DNA of 64,000 nucleotides, taken from positions 77,847,333-77,911,332 of the forward strand of contig CM067371.1 in assembly GCA_034401795.1 (NCBI GenBank), given 5' to 3'. The DNA is from Chaetoderma sp. LZ-2023a. Lineage: Eukaryota; Mollusca; Caudofoveata; Chaetodermatida; Chaetodermatidae. Every line of letters begins with the position of its first letter. Position 1 is the stretch's first letter. Positions 46,500-58,558 of the stretch are shown piece after piece. The position numbers and the translations under genes are program-made. The notes beneath the pieces are model-generated. The model had not been told where the DNA came from. It saw only the letters and a list, made by a program, of their open reading frames with translations, and searched no databases.

Positions 46500-46885
46500 G
46501 ATCAAAATGGTTCTCTCTCTCTCATTAAGAGAAGGGGGGGGGGGGAGCAGATCGCGAGCCAGACACCTGCATTAGGCATCAATGCGCCTATAGTGGGTGG
46601 AAGGCTCATGCGTTTCGTTGAGGCTTGGCGAGGTGTGACGTCAGACAGTCTGGCTATAGTGGGTGGAAGGCTCATGCGTTTCGTCGAGGCTTGGCGAGGT
46701 GTGACGTCAGGCAGTCTGGCTATAGTGCGTGGAAGGCTCATGCGTTTCGTCGAGGCTTGGCGAGGTGTGACTACAGAGAGTCTGGTCTTGGGATGGATAT
46801 CCCAGGGGTACATGCCGGAGTGGTGGGATTTCCCGCCACAAAATGTGTCTTTGGCACCTGTCTGGACTCAAGGGAGACTAACCTA
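46500..46885 (+). pseudogene. Start of DIRS polymerase with triplicated 22-residue segment
   Basis: The beginning of the polymerase frame, before the RT core. A 66-bp unit is present three times in tandem (46,590, 46,656 and 46,722). It encodes GGRLMRFVEAWRGVTSDSL in one frame and the unit C sequence GGWKAHAFRRGLARCD in another. Unit C has it once. Because 66 is a multiple of three, the triplication keeps the frame. A G run (46,536-46,548) precedes it. The copy ends after APVWT. Confidence 0.8.
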
Positions 46886-49165
46886 GTCTTAGCGAAAACG
46901 ACTTCCAGAACCGCTGAAGGGATCAGGCCGAAATTTGGCAAATATGATTAGGGACTAAGGGCCAGTAAAGTTTGTTCAAGAGAAGTTGATCCGTCAAAAA
47001 AGATGGCCACCGTGGGCCAATCAAAATATAGCATGTTTGGCGGCCATATTGGATTTTCTTATTTGATGTCCAAAATTGGTTTTATATTGGTTTTTGGTTA
47101 GTCTGATCTCAAATTTGCAACTTTCGAAACTGTCGGATAAGCGGTTTGGCGGCTGGCTATCTTGGATCATTTTCCCGCCAAAAGCTCCCATACTAAAGCA
47201 ATGGGAAATAAAAAATATCTTCTCGAGAACTACTGGGCTGATTTCAATTATATTTGGCATGAAGCATCCTTAAGGGATAGAGATTCAAGTTTGTTCAAAC
47301 GAACCCGATTGGCCAATTTGGCCGGTGACCATCTTGGATTTCGGCCGATTTTTAGAAATGTTTAAAAATCTCCCAAACCATTTGAGGGATCGATTCAAAA
47401 CTCACGAAATATGATCTAGGGTAAGCGATGAATCAAGTTTGTTCAAGGGAACTTGATTGACCAAATGGTTCAGCAGTCATCTTGGATGACCTAGTTTTCA
47501 CAAAAACAACTTCCCCAGAACTGCTGAAGCGATCAGGCTGAAATTTGTGATATATAATTAACAACTAAGGGCGATTAACGTTTGTTCAAGAGAAGTTGAT
47601 TCATCAAAACCATGGCCACGGCGGACCAATCAAAATATAATGTGTTTGGTAGCCAGATTGCTGGATATTGAAGCCGAAATTAATTTTTCTATAGGCTTTT
47701 GGGTATTCTGATCTCAAATTTGTAATTTGCAATTTTCGAAACTGTCGGATAAATGGTTTGGCAGCCATCTTGGATCATTTTCTCACCAAAAGCTCTCATA
47801 CTAAAGCAATGGGAAATTTAAAATGTCTTCTCAAGAACTGCTGGACCGATTTGAATTATATTTGGTAGGAAGCATCATTATGGCATAGATATTTCATTTT
47901 GTTCAAAATGAAGCCGATCGACCAATTTGGCCGGTGGCCTTCTTGGATTTCGGCCGATTTATAGAAATGTAAGCCAAGTTTGTTCAAGACGACTTGATTG
48001 ACCGAATGGTTCGGCAGCCATCTTGGATGACCTAGTTTTCCCGAAAATGACTTCTCCAGAACCGCTAAATGGATCAGGCCAAAATTTGGGAGATATGATT
48101 AAAGGACTAAGGGCTATTAAAGTTTGTTCAAGGGAAGTTGCTCCATCAAAGAACATGGCCGCTGTGGGCCAATCAAAATGTAGCGGGGTTTTTTTTGGAT
48201 GGATTTTGAGGCCAAAATTGGTTCTATATATGTTTTTGGGTATTCTGTACCCAAATTTGCAATTTTTGAAACTGTCGGATAAATGATTTGGCAGCCATCT
48301 TGGATAATTTTCTCGTCAAAAGTTCCCACAAGGGCACAAGGATCCAAGTTTGTTCAAATGAACCCGATCAGCCAATTTGCCCAGCGGCCATTTTGGATTT
48401 CGGCCAATTTCAGGAAATTCATCTAGGCCAAGAGGTAAGCCAAGTTTGTTCAAGAGGACTTGATTGACCAAATGGTTCAGCTGGATGACCTAGTTTTCAC
48501 GAAAATGACTCCTCCAGAACCGCTGAAGTGATCAGGCCGAAATTTGGGCCATTAAAATTTGTTCAAGGGAAGTTGATCCATCAAAAAAACATGGGCGCCG
48601 TGGGGCAAGCAAAATGTAGTGTGTTTGGCGGCCATATTGCACTTGCAAAAATGTCCACAAACTCATTTAAAAGACTGCTAAACCACCCACCAACAATTTT
48701 GACAAAAAATCGATGGTGCTCCAGGTGAGTGACACAGAGCCCTTCGACCTCTTGTTAGAAATGTCTTTAAAAATCTCCGAAACGCCTTGGGGATCAATTC
48801 AAAACGCATGAAATATCATCTAGGGCAAGAGCTGCTCCAAGTTTGTTCAAGGGAACTTGATTGGCTAAATGGTTTGCTGGCCATCTTGGATAACCTATTT
48901 TTTGCCAAAACAACTCCAGAACTGCTGAACGGATTGGGGGTCACAATTTGGGAGATATGATTAGACACTGAGTGCCATTAAAGTTTGTTCAAGGGAAGGA
49001 GCTACGTCAGAAACATGGTCGCAGTGGACCAATCAAAATGTAGCGTGTCTGGTGGCCATATTGGACTTGCAAAAATGTCCACAAACTCATTTAAAAGGCT
49101 ACTAAACCACCCACCAACAATTTTGACAAAAATGCATAGTGCTCCAGGTGAGCGACAGGCCCCTA
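46886..49165 (+). repeat. Long noncoding repeat R2, right part
   Basis: It continues R2 after the DIRS copy. Its first 150 bp, from 'aacctagtcttagcgaaaac', are nearly identical to 42,905-43,040, more so than other R2 units are to each other. It ends with 'gctccaggtgagcgacaggc' near 49,141-49,160. An inner end of the same kind, 'gctccaggtgagtgacacag', lies at 48,718, suggesting nested or partly duplicated copies. Confidence 0.75.
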
Positions 49166-49299
49166 GTGAACAAAAAATCCATAAATGATTCTCTTACAAT
49201 TTGTCCTATGTCATTTTTGGCCTTAGATTGACTAGACTAAATGTATAAATGAAGGTGATCCAATCTCAAACGTCAGAATGGAGGAATCCAGTTTAACCA

Positions 49300-49622
49300 T
49301 CCATCATATAACATCAAAATCAACTACGTGACATGTACGATGATGTCATAATCAATGACATGAATGATGTAGATAAGTTTGTCACGACCACATTGTATGT
49401 CTTTACCATTCAATAAACATTCTGTTGAATATTTTGAAACTAATTTGAGTGGTTACTGTTGCTGCCTATAGTTGCTGCTATAGGCAGCAATAGAGTCCAG
49501 TCAAATTGTTTTCAATATATTCAACAGCTTACCTGTATAGTTTTCTGCAAATCGATAGTCAGGGCATTCAGGGATCGATCGATCCCACACAGGTAAAGCT
49601 TGACTAGGGATTGGCCATTACA
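49300..49622. repeat. Family P1, copy 4
   Basis: Head 'tgatgtcataatcaatgaca' and 'cattcaataaacattctgtt'. Hairpin 49,422-49,527, whose core 'ttgctgcctatag' is partly duplicated. Tail 'agcttacctgtatagttttc' and 'gggatcgatcgatccc'. Confidence 0.82.
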
Positions 49623-49750
49623 TCCCTTTAAAGGGTTTTCAAGTTACAGGGACCGTATGTTGAAAGATATTACTGTCTTGACACATTTGCCATATTTAGA
49701 GGTATTGACTTCTTACTTGGTCGGTGAGCACCACTTAGGAATTAAGCAAA

Positions 49751-49847
49751 CTAAGGCTGTGTTCTCACTAGAGTGTTAATCAGGAATAACGCCATACTTC
49801 AGTATGTTGTTATTCCTGATTAAGTCGCTAGTGAGAACACGCCTTAG
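49751..49847. repeat. 97-bp hairpin element (MITE-like)
   Basis: The outer arms are 'ctaaggctgtgttctcacta' and its near-complement 'tagtgagaacacgccttag'. The inner arms are 'taatcaggaataac' and 'gttattcctgatta', with a short 'catacttcagtatg' tip. It is unrelated to P1 and P2. Confidence 0.8.
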
Positions 49848-50131
49848 TTTCAAGAGTTTAGTTGTTAGGCTCCTGAGCATGAATGCCTTTGGGCATCTTG
49901 TTTCCAAATCATTGTTATTTACACTTAAGTATAAATATAGACTTGATGTTACCATTCAGACTCTGGGCAAAACAGCAAGGACTACAACATGTAATTGTAA
50001 GCCTATTATTAATATATTGGAATGAAGCTTTGATATATGTTTGCTTATTTTATTAGGAATCGGCATGGTTTCATTGAGGTCACATCATCATAGGTCAGGA
50101 TCACTGATCATCAAAGAAAGTTCTATTTTCA

Positions 50132-51627
50132 GCTCACCTGGTCAGATTGGCCGTGAGCTAATGCCATACCGAGCATCCGTCTGTCCATCGGTCAACTTTT
50201 GCTTAAAAATGCTACTCCTCATTAACCACTTATGGGATTTGAAATTAATTTGGGATGAATGATCCTCTAGGTGTACGCTTTAGAAATTGTATACAGAATT
50301 TTAATTAGTAAATTTTTTCGGTGGCCATCTTGAATTTTCCCCAAATAGCGGGAAATCGTTTAAAACGGTACTCATTAACTGCTTGGGCAATTTCAACCAG
50401 ACTTAGCTGGGAGGATAGTACGCTGGTATGTTTCAGAACATGTATACAGAATTTTGATGGTAAATTTTTCTGGTGGCCATCTTGGATTTTCTGAAAATTT
50501 CTCGGAATCACTTAAAACCCTACTCGATAACCACTGTGCTGATTCACTCAAACTTGAATGGAAGCTCCATAGCGTAGTATGCTTCAGAAAATGTCTACAG
50601 AATTTTGATTGGTCCATTTTTCTGGCAGCCATCTTGAATTTTCTGAAAATAGCGATAAATCGTTTAAAATGCTATTCATTAACTGCTTGAGCAATTTCAA
50701 CCAGACTTGGCTGAAGGATACTAGTCTTGCAGGGTTCAGAACTTGTATACAGAATTTTGATTGGTCAATTTTTCCGGTGACCATCTTGGGTTTTCTGAAA
50801 TTCTCGGGAAATAAATTCAAAGGCTACTACTCCTCAAAAACTGCTTGAACGAATTCAAGCAAACTCAGCTTGAAGGACCCTAATGCTTCAGAGCTTGTAT
50901 ACAGAATTTTGATCGGTTAATTTGTTCGGTGCCCTTCTTGAATTTTCTGAAAAATGGCTGAAAATGTTTTAAGATGCTACTCGTCATTAACTGCTTGGGC
51001 GATTTCAACCAGACTGGCTGGAATGAGCCTAGGGCGTTAGACTTCAGAACTTGTATACAAAATTTTGATTGGTCGTTATTCCCGGCTGCCATCTTGGATT
51101 TTCTGAACATTTTAGGTTAAATCAGTTAAAGGCGATCCCTCATTAATCTCTTGGCCGATTTCAACCAAACTCAACTGGAAGAACCCTAGGACATACGCTT
51201 CAGAACTTATATATAGAATTTTGATGGTGGCCATCTTGGATTTTCCGAAAAATGGGAATTTGTATAAAATGCTATTCCTTATTAATCGCTTGATCCATTG
51301 CAACCAAATTTGGCTGGAAGGACCCTTTTGTGGTAGCCTCTAGAAATTCTATTCTGAATTTGATAGGTCAATGTTTTGGCAGGCATTTCTAATTTTCTGA
51401 AAGTTTTCCGGAACCATTTAAAAACGGTACTCCTTCAATCAATAGCTCGATTTCATCAAAACTTGAGTGGAATGATCCTATGACAGTAGCTGGTAGGCTT
51501 CAACATATTAAACGAGAGTCTTGATTGGTTAATTTTCTGGGAGACATCTTGGATTTTACGAAAATCATCCATTAGCATCATGTATATTTAAATGCAAATA
51601 GTTTAAATGCCAATGGTCCAGGTGAGC
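50132..51627. repeat. R2-related element of tandem 154-bp units with inverted ends
   Basis: It starts 'gctcacctgg' at 50,132 and ends 'ccaggtgagc' at 51,618-51,627, a perfect 10-bp inverted pair. The start continues 'cgtgagctaatgccataccg', as in R2. Inside, the anchor 'acagaattttga' recurs at 50,292, 50,446, 50,597, 50,749, 50,901, 51,057 and 51,213, a step of 151-156 bp. Each unit also has 'ggccatcttgaattttc' and 'aactgcttgggcaatttca'. 'ccttgggcctcttgttt' follows the end. No coding potential. Confidence 0.82.
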
Positions 51628-51659
51628 ACCACAGGCCCTTGGGCCTCTTGTTTATCACT

Positions 51660-53285
51660 AATTTTTTTGCCGTTTGCTCCTCATCTCATCTTCTCTTTCA
51701 GGATTTGTCATTATTTAGCGAATTACACACTTGAACACATTTTGCCCTGGGGTGAGATGGAATGGTCTTCTGCTGAGTTTGTGATCAAAGTCAATGTTAA
51801 ATGGTCCTTTTGACTGAGTGATGAAGGTCAGAGGTCCATGTTATGCATAAGCTGTACAAAAATAAACAAAGCATCATACCATATTGTATGCGAACTAAAT
51901 CTTCAATTTATTCTACCATGTGAATTTGATCTGAGCTTTGATTGTCAATAATCAGGTGGATAGGTGAGATTTAATTCCACAAAAGTCATGTTTCATTACA
52001 TTACCCTTACCCCAATGGGGTTAGAGATAAATGAAAAATTTAATTGCTCGCGGGGCAATCTTATGATGCCCTTTCATACGTTTTCAGGTTGCCTGCCGCA
52101 GATTAAGGTTGCCCATATATGTTAAGCTAAATGACAAAGAAAATTAGAATCACTTGTTTTGTCAAGTAAATTCCAAAAAATAGCCACAGTTATTCAGAAA
52201 ATGTATTAAGCATGCTGGTTACTCTTTCTAATAATTAAATAAATAAATGACTTAAAACAAAAGAGTTAGTCAGTAGGTATCAAAAACAGTCAGTATAGTA
52301 CTATTAGTCTGAGTATTTGTCATGGTTGCCCTGTGTACCATTAACAGCCAAAGTTTAGTTGCCCTTCTGAAAATCAGGTTGTCCGGGGCAACAGGGCAAA
52401 TGGACATTTCGATCCCTGCCCATCAAGGGAATGGGATACATATTGCATTCAGATGGCCGCATAGGTGCAGATGGCATGCAGGCATGGGTGTGCGTGTAGG
52501 TTTTGGTGCCAAGTGTGTGTGTGTGTGCATGCGGGCGGGCATCAGTGTGTTTTTATTTATCTGGAGCTGTATGTATGATATCTAAAAAACTACTTATCTG
52601 AATTGACTCAGATATTAGAATAACAATGGATCTAAAGGAGGAGTTCCAGACTTTGGTCGTGATCCAGATAAAAAACTTGCTCTGGAACTGGCTCAAATTC
52701 TTGATGCATGAATATCACTGAAACTACTGGTCTGATCTGGGTCAAATCTGAACACAAATAGGGTGTAACTGTAGAATTAAGATTCCACAACTTAGGGTGT
52801 GATGTGGAACAACCAAAAAATCCCCCAAATGCCTAAAACCTTTACAATGTGACAAAAAATGGGAATGTGTGGGTTTGCAATCTTTGATTCATGCTGCCAT
52901 TTTTGTTTTGTTTCAATTTTGTCTTTTTTGTTTCTCTGTCCTTTCCGTTTTGTTTCTGTTCTCAGAAATTTTTACTTTATTTTGAGCTGTACTGTACACT
53001 GACTTATTGTAAGGCGTGTGGAACTTTTATTATTGTAGGTGGCGGTGAAACAAAGGATCACTGGAATCTGCCTTTTTTAGCCCTCAGTGTAGATTATCAG
53101 CGCCATAAAGCATGTAATTTGTATTATGAACAGATGTGTGTCTTTATATCTATATAATGAACATCACATCACAAAGCATTTCATTGCCTCTCCATCTCCT
53201 TCCATCACCACCAATTCCCATTTGAAGTTAGTCATATCCTGTTTAGATGTGGTAGTAGAAATAATCAGTGTGTCTCGACAAAATT
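51660..53285. other. Noncoding region
   Basis: No supported gene. A G/T-rich stretch at 52,487-52,535 is low complexity. Confidence 0.35.
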
Positions 53286-53289
53286 CATC

Positions 53290-54085
53290 TTTCCAGAGAA
53301 TCCATCTATCATATGACGTCATAATCAGCTAAGTGGTGTGTAGAATGATGTCATAATCATTACGTCATAAATGATTCTATTTGGCCCTAACTCTTAATAC
53401 TCCTCCGACACATTGTACGAATTGCATGTCTCTACAGCAACAGCGCCCTGTTAAATTAGTTCCAAAATATTCCAGGGGTAGATTTTAAGGATTTTTTCTA
53501 CTAACCCAGACAGGATAGTTCATCATTTATTCTACTATCCCGCAAATTTCACTAACCCAATGTTTGTAAGTTCAAAGCTGATCACTTCTTTAATCCATTC
53601 ACCAATGGATCCCTATAAAACTCATTTCTAAGGCAACCATACAGAGATGTTGAATATTTTGAAATTAATATGTCTGGAAAGTTGCTTTCCGGACAACTTA
53701 ATTTCAAAAAATTCAACAAAGCATTGAAGGCAGCAGAAAATCTGCTCTTTTGTTAATTTTTGGTGGGTACTGAACATAATGATATTATAAGTTTATAAAT
53801 GGTTTTTTCCTATTTCCTCTTGAGAGCATTGAGCATTACTAACTCAGGCGGGTTAGTGCAGGTGTAGTTTTACTAACCCATATGAAATTCTAATATCCTC
53901 GGGTTAACGGGTTAGTGTTAAAATCGAGCCCTGTATTCAGTAGCTTACCTGTATAGTTTTCTGGAAATTGATAGTCAGAGAGATCAGAGATCGATTGATC
54001 CCAACACGAGTGAGGTGTGGGTGGATCTGAGCTAGAGATGGGCAGGGAATGGCTAAAAATGGAAAGGTCTATTGTCTTGTGTGTG
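53290..54085. repeat. Family P1, copy 5, split by an insertion
   Basis: Head 'catatgacgtcataatcagc' and a right half-hairpin ('cagcaacagcgccctgttaa', 'ccaaaatattcc') to about 53,480. The tail ('agcttacctgtatagttttc', 'gagtgaggtgtgggtgg', 'aatggaaaggtc') begins at about 53,940. The 455 bp between them contain another, smaller P1-type palindrome (53,649-53,717) and two segments reading 'actaaccc'. Confidence 0.78.
53649..53717. repeat. Small P1 palindrome (69 bp)
   Basis: 'gttgaatattttgaaattaa' faces 'ttaatttcaaaaaattcaac'. The core 'tctggaaagttgctttccgg' differs from other members. Confidence 0.75.
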
Positions 54086-54479
54086 TTTTTCACATTTTTC
54101 TGTGCCTTAGTATGTATCTGTGTATGCTCCTGTGTGCGTGTGTGTGCACGTGCGAGCGTGTACATGCATACGTGTGTGCGTGCAATCATGTGTATGTATC
54201 TGTGGTTTCAGTCCTGTTGAACAAGATAAAAAGGTTTAAAATATTACCAAACGAATTATTGGAAGTGTGTTAGCTTAAAAATAGAATGATGGCTGATATG
54301 TCTTGTCTGGTAACAATTGACAGCTGGTCGCATGTTTCACCATTTGTTGATTTGTTAAAAACAGGGTTTGGCAGACTGTACTTATTAGACTAATGAAAAT
54401 AAGCTTAGTCCAGTAAGAATTGACATGATTTTGGTCAAACCCAGACATTTTAAGTAACAAGCAAATTTATGTTTCAAAG

Positions 54480-55370
54480 TTGCCTATATATACCATAGTG
54501 TCTGCAGAAAAAATTCCCCACGATTCCCACATGGGGAAAGTAGTTTATTTCAAGGTCAAAGAGGTGACCTCTAAAACAGATTTTTGTTGGTTCATAAGCT
54601 ATTCTTTTAATAACTCTGGTTCTACTGGTAGTATCTTAACCAAATTTGGGTGGGAGGTTAGCAGTTAGGTTCCGAACATATGTGCCAAAGTTTTCGTGAA
54701 ACGGTCAACGGTCAAGGTCACAGCGACCTAAAATCTCTTTGAAGCATTTTCGGCAGCATTTTTCAAAATTTGCTTACTCACGTCTCACTGGGAATACCTC
54801 GATGAGTCATTGCTTGATTGTTGTCCACATAGTCATATTCATGTCTCCAAAATTTGGAGTAAAACGGTCACATGCCAAGGTCACAGTGGATAACTTTCTG
54901 CACCCTTTTTAGCATATTGTTAAATACATATCGTTTGAGAAATATAGGTTCCGGGGTAATTTTAGAAATCAGCAATTTAAGTAAATTATATAAACCACAT
55001 ATTTTATACGGTTGAATTTGTTTGTCGTCTGCTTGTTAGACATAGTAAAAGTTGAATATATGCCATATGAACCCCAGGTTGTGCCTGATTTAATATCCCT
55101 TTCCTTTCCCTCGTGTTTATATTACATGTTTGATATATTTCGGTATTATTGTCTCGTTGCGAGACGAAGTAAAACTCAGACTTTGCTCGGATCAGGCACA
55201 GATTGCACTTGTTCTTTTTTCATGCTCGTACTTTCTCCAATTTCACGATTTACACTGTATGACCTTTGATTTCTTTTCATTCTCGCATTGTTTATCTTAT
55301 AGCCTTATGTTATTTTCTATTCACCCGTTTTGGCTTGCTAATTTGAATGTGAAGCTTGTGCGGGCTAAAC
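54480..55370. other. Noncoding sequence with 'ggtcaaggtcac' repeats
   Basis: 'aaacggtcaacggtcaaggt' at about 54,700 and 'aaaacggtcacatgccaagg' at about 54,870, each followed by 'tcacag', form two diverged units of about 165 bp. No gene is seen up to the ATG at 55,372. Confidence 0.5.
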
Positions 55371-55371
55371 A

Positions 55372-56025
55372 ATGATGGCCGGGCTGAACACGCCCTGTAT
55401 CATTTGCGATATAGATGTACAGATACATGTCAATGGCAGAGAACTTGGTGCTAAAGGGACACAAACCCTAAATGAAGTTTCATTGAAACGAGGTGATGAC
55501 ATACATTTGAAAACATCTTCCACTGAGAAGAACTATGTTCATGAAAATGGCTATAAAAATTATTCAAAAGGAAAACAACCAAAGAGAACTTCCAGTGACC
55601 CAGATTGTTCTGGTGTTACACTACGTTTGAAAACGAAAAGCAAGCCTTTTGATTATCCAACACATTGCTTGATATGTACAAAGGAACTTGACTTTGATGA
55701 TGTCAAGTGCCATCCAGCCCGAGCATCTCAGATATCTAGTGTGGAGATTGTATCAAGCAAAGAAAAAAGAAGTCTCATCCAAGAGTCACTAATGAAAAAA
55801 TGTGACAATAGCCACAACAATCTAGCAGTAAATGTAAAAGCACGAATACATTTTGCGGGAGATCTCCATGCAGTAGAGGCTCATTATCACCGAACTTGTA
55901 TGACATTATTTATGCTAGGAAAAGGTGTTCCAGGGTGCGAGAATTGTGTTGACATAACATGTGGCAATTCTAGAAACCGTGACACAATTAATGATTGTGC
56001 TTTCAACAAGTTGTGTTACTGGTAA
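55372..56025 (+). pseudogene. Part 1: N-terminal Cys/His cluster region
   Basis: 217 codons from ATG-ATG. Putative zinc ligands: CIIC (residues 9-12), CLIC (99-102), C113, and H171-H173-C176 in AHYHRTC. The pattern CxxC ... C ... HxHxxC resembles the N-terminal zinc region of this protein group. It ends at TAA (56,023) after FNKLCYW, but the same frame stays open beyond it. That stop is therefore a point mutation in a longer frame. Confidence 0.7.
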
Positions 56026-57411
56026 CAACAAACAGAGCAAATTCAGGGTCAATTCTCCCTTCAGGATCTGAGAGATCAGCTCGCAACATGCTTGCCAGAA
56101 GGTGTTCCGCCCTACACAGAGAAGCAGCTGAAACATCGCCTTGTGAAGCAGTTTGGTGAATGTGTATGCGTTGCACAAAATGAAGGGAAAATTAACATAC
56201 TTACATTCAGAGCTGCTGCAGATAACATTTTACATCAGTCACATATTGATGCAGACAACCTAGGAGACAGTGAAGAATCCCTAAAACAGACAAAACTGAT
56301 AGGTGCAAAAATTAGAGAAGATATCTTGAATATAGAACATGATAATGACACTTATCCAAGTCCATCAGAATTTGAATTGAGTGAATTAGAAAAGTCCATT
56401 CCAGACTCACTCCACACCCTTGTTGCTAACCTTTTCTCAGAATCAAGAAGTGAATCAGCCAACATGAAGACGCAACTTCTGATAACTTCATTGTGCCACA
56501 TCCTCATGCAGGCAACAGGCCAACAATCATACATATCACCTCTTATGTTATCAGTTGGCCTCTTTATCAAGCAGACAACACGATCAAGGGTGCTCATTGA
56601 TGTTCTGTCATCCTTAGGTCTATGTATATCGTATACTCAGATTCTGCAGTTTGAAAAGAGTGCAGCTGTTGGAAAGCGAGTGGATTCATTAATATCCGGT
56701 CTAGTTGAAGTCAGCAAAGGGGGCGGTTTCTGTCAGTGGGTAGCTGACAACTTTGACTATAATGAAGATACCAAATCAGGGCATGATACCACACATGTAA
56801 TGGGTATAATTGCATGTCAAATTGAGACTTCATGTGAGCATGCACCAGAACCAGTTGTTATACAGAATCCTTCTTCAGCAGATATAATGCAAGATGGGAA
56901 CTTCAGTTCAATCATCAAATGCAACAAGCATCCTTTGAAATCATGCATGTCTGATGTTAAGATAGGAACTCTTAGCACTACAGACATTTCCACACATAAA
57001 TGTCAAATAATGGATACCCTGTGGCTGTTATCGAGTAGGCTTTCACCGAGTCCACCAACCTGGCAGGGGTTCATGTCCGACATAAGTAAAGGAGAGTACT
57101 GCTGCACAAATGTGGTGTTCAACCCTATGGTAACTTTGAACCCTTCAACAGATGAAGCTGTTTATAGTACTATGGTATATGTAAAACACCAGGCCATGAA
57201 AGTCGGAATGTGCTGTGCAACACTTACCTTTGACCAACCATTGTATTTGAGTGCTTGCAAAAGCAAGCAAGACAATCAGAATGAATTTAAGAACATGTTC
57301 TTGCGGCTGGGAGGATTCCATTTACTTATGTCTTTCCTTGGTGCAGGGTGTAAACTAATGGAGGACAGTGGTATTGTGGGGTACAGTGTATGCCAAAAAC
57401 TCCTTACCTAA
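56026..57411 (+). pseudogene. Part 2: central domain
   Basis: In the same frame as part 1: about 460 codons, starting QQTEQIQGQFSLQDL and running through LPEGVPPYTEKQLKHRL and LTFRAAADNILHQSH to MVYVKHQAMKVG and LTFDQPLYLSACK. No catalytic motif that I recognise. The C-terminal half includes the conserved FHLLMSFLGAGCKLMEDSG, where the frame is lost at about 57,370-57,395. Confidence 0.7.
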
Positions 57412-58015
57412 AATGATGGAGGGCAAATCTTATACTAAGACGCTAAGAGCATGCCTTTTAACAAATGCAGCACTTCATATATTATTGTTTGAGCCTGAAG
57501 TTAGCGATGCTGTGGACACTGAGTTGTCAGAAGAACTAGCAGAACAATCAAGCAGTGGTGTTCAGAATGTAGATGTAGACTGCCGTATGGACACTGATAA
57601 TGAAGCATCAGATTGTATGGACATGATTGACAATGATGATGATCATCATCAGGTTAATGTGTCAGATAGAAATCAGAATAGTGAAAGCAATTTCCTAACA
57701 ACTCCTATGCCAGGTAGTGGTTGTGAAGATCAATATACTGTTAATGAGGAACCTGTGGAAAGTGATAACATTTGGTCACGTTTGAAAACATTCTACGCCT
57801 CCATATTAGCTGGTGAAATCTGCTTGGATGAAATAACTGCAAATAAAGATCTGATTCAGCTGCATGAAGAAGTGATTAGAAAAAAAGAATCTCACGAATC
57901 CAACCGAATGGTAAAGCTATGGCTAATGTTTATGGGCATGGTTGAAATTACAATGCTTTTCATTAGAGCTGAAAGAACGGGTTGCTGGAAGTTACGTTAC
58001 ATCTTTTGGCTATAG
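57368..58015 (+). pseudogene. Part 3: linker with acidic region
   Basis: The frame continues (+1 relative to part 2): WGTVYAKNSLPKMMEGKSYTKTLRACLL. An acidic and polar linker follows (DNEASDCMDMIDNDDDHH, residues about 75-92 of this piece), then WLMFMGMVEITMLFIRAERTG. The frame changes again near 57,985. Confidence 0.68.
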
Positions 58016-58558
58016 AGAGAATGTTACCTTTCCTAGCAGCTGCAGGTCACAACAACTATGCAAAATGTTGCCGGTTGTATCTTCAAGACTGTCAGAATTT
58101 ATGTGAATGTTTGGAAGAACCAATACAAAATGGGGAATTCGCGATAAGAAGGAAGAAAACCCGATTCTGGAGTGGAACCTTGTCAGATATGACCATAGGA
58201 CAATCACAGATGAGATCAGGGAAGACTGTAGGTGGACTCATCAATATTACCCACAAAGACTGCAAGAAACATTTGGTTACTCACTGCACATGTTGTTGCT
58301 ATGTACACTGATTCTCTACGTTGCCTTACCAGTAGGTTTACTGGGTCCTGGTCAGAACAATATAAAGAGATGCATCCAGGAAACATTAGAAAGGATTCGG
58401 AAGACATGGAAACCTTCAAGCAATTCCTTTTAAGGAACAACCCATTCAGATCTGGCCAAGATAGTGAGCTCAGGAACATTGCAACTGGAGTAGTAGCTGA
58501 TGAGCGCGTCAATGTAGATAATGCCCTACAAATTGGGACCACAATCCAAGAAAACTGA
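57982..58558 (+). pseudogene. Part 4: conserved core with FWSG and WSEQ motifs
   Basis: Two overlapping frames, joined by a frameshift near 58,257-58,262. The first has LHLLAIERMLPFLAAAGHNNYAKC, RRKKTRFWSGTLSDMTIGQ and MRSGKTVGGLINITHK. The second has ARNIWLLTAHVVAMYTDSL, FTGSWSEQYKEMHPGNIR, LLRNNPFRSG and ATGVVADERVNVDNAL. Conservation of this string across invertebrate homologues is from memory of the family. A further frame change lies in an A run near 58,548-58,553. Confidence 0.68.

Larger units (their letters stand above)
43803..46885 (+). mobile_element. Second DIRS copy, 3'-truncated, plus strand
   Basis: It starts with the DIRS terminal repeat ('ttctccttcgatcaatact' near 43,804). 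The leader contains 'agctttaccgg' and 'cattcttgtttgcatagcaa', as in unit C. gag follows, then only the first 90 or so codons of the polymerase (MPEWWDFPPQN, SLAPVWT). It stops near 46,885 where the R2 repeat resumes. RT core, RNase H and recombinase are missing. Relative to unit C it is clearly diverged. Confidence 0.85.

Noticed and set aside
49804..51303. Many short frames over the 154-bp repeat
   Set aside because: They shift frame between units and show no conserved protein.
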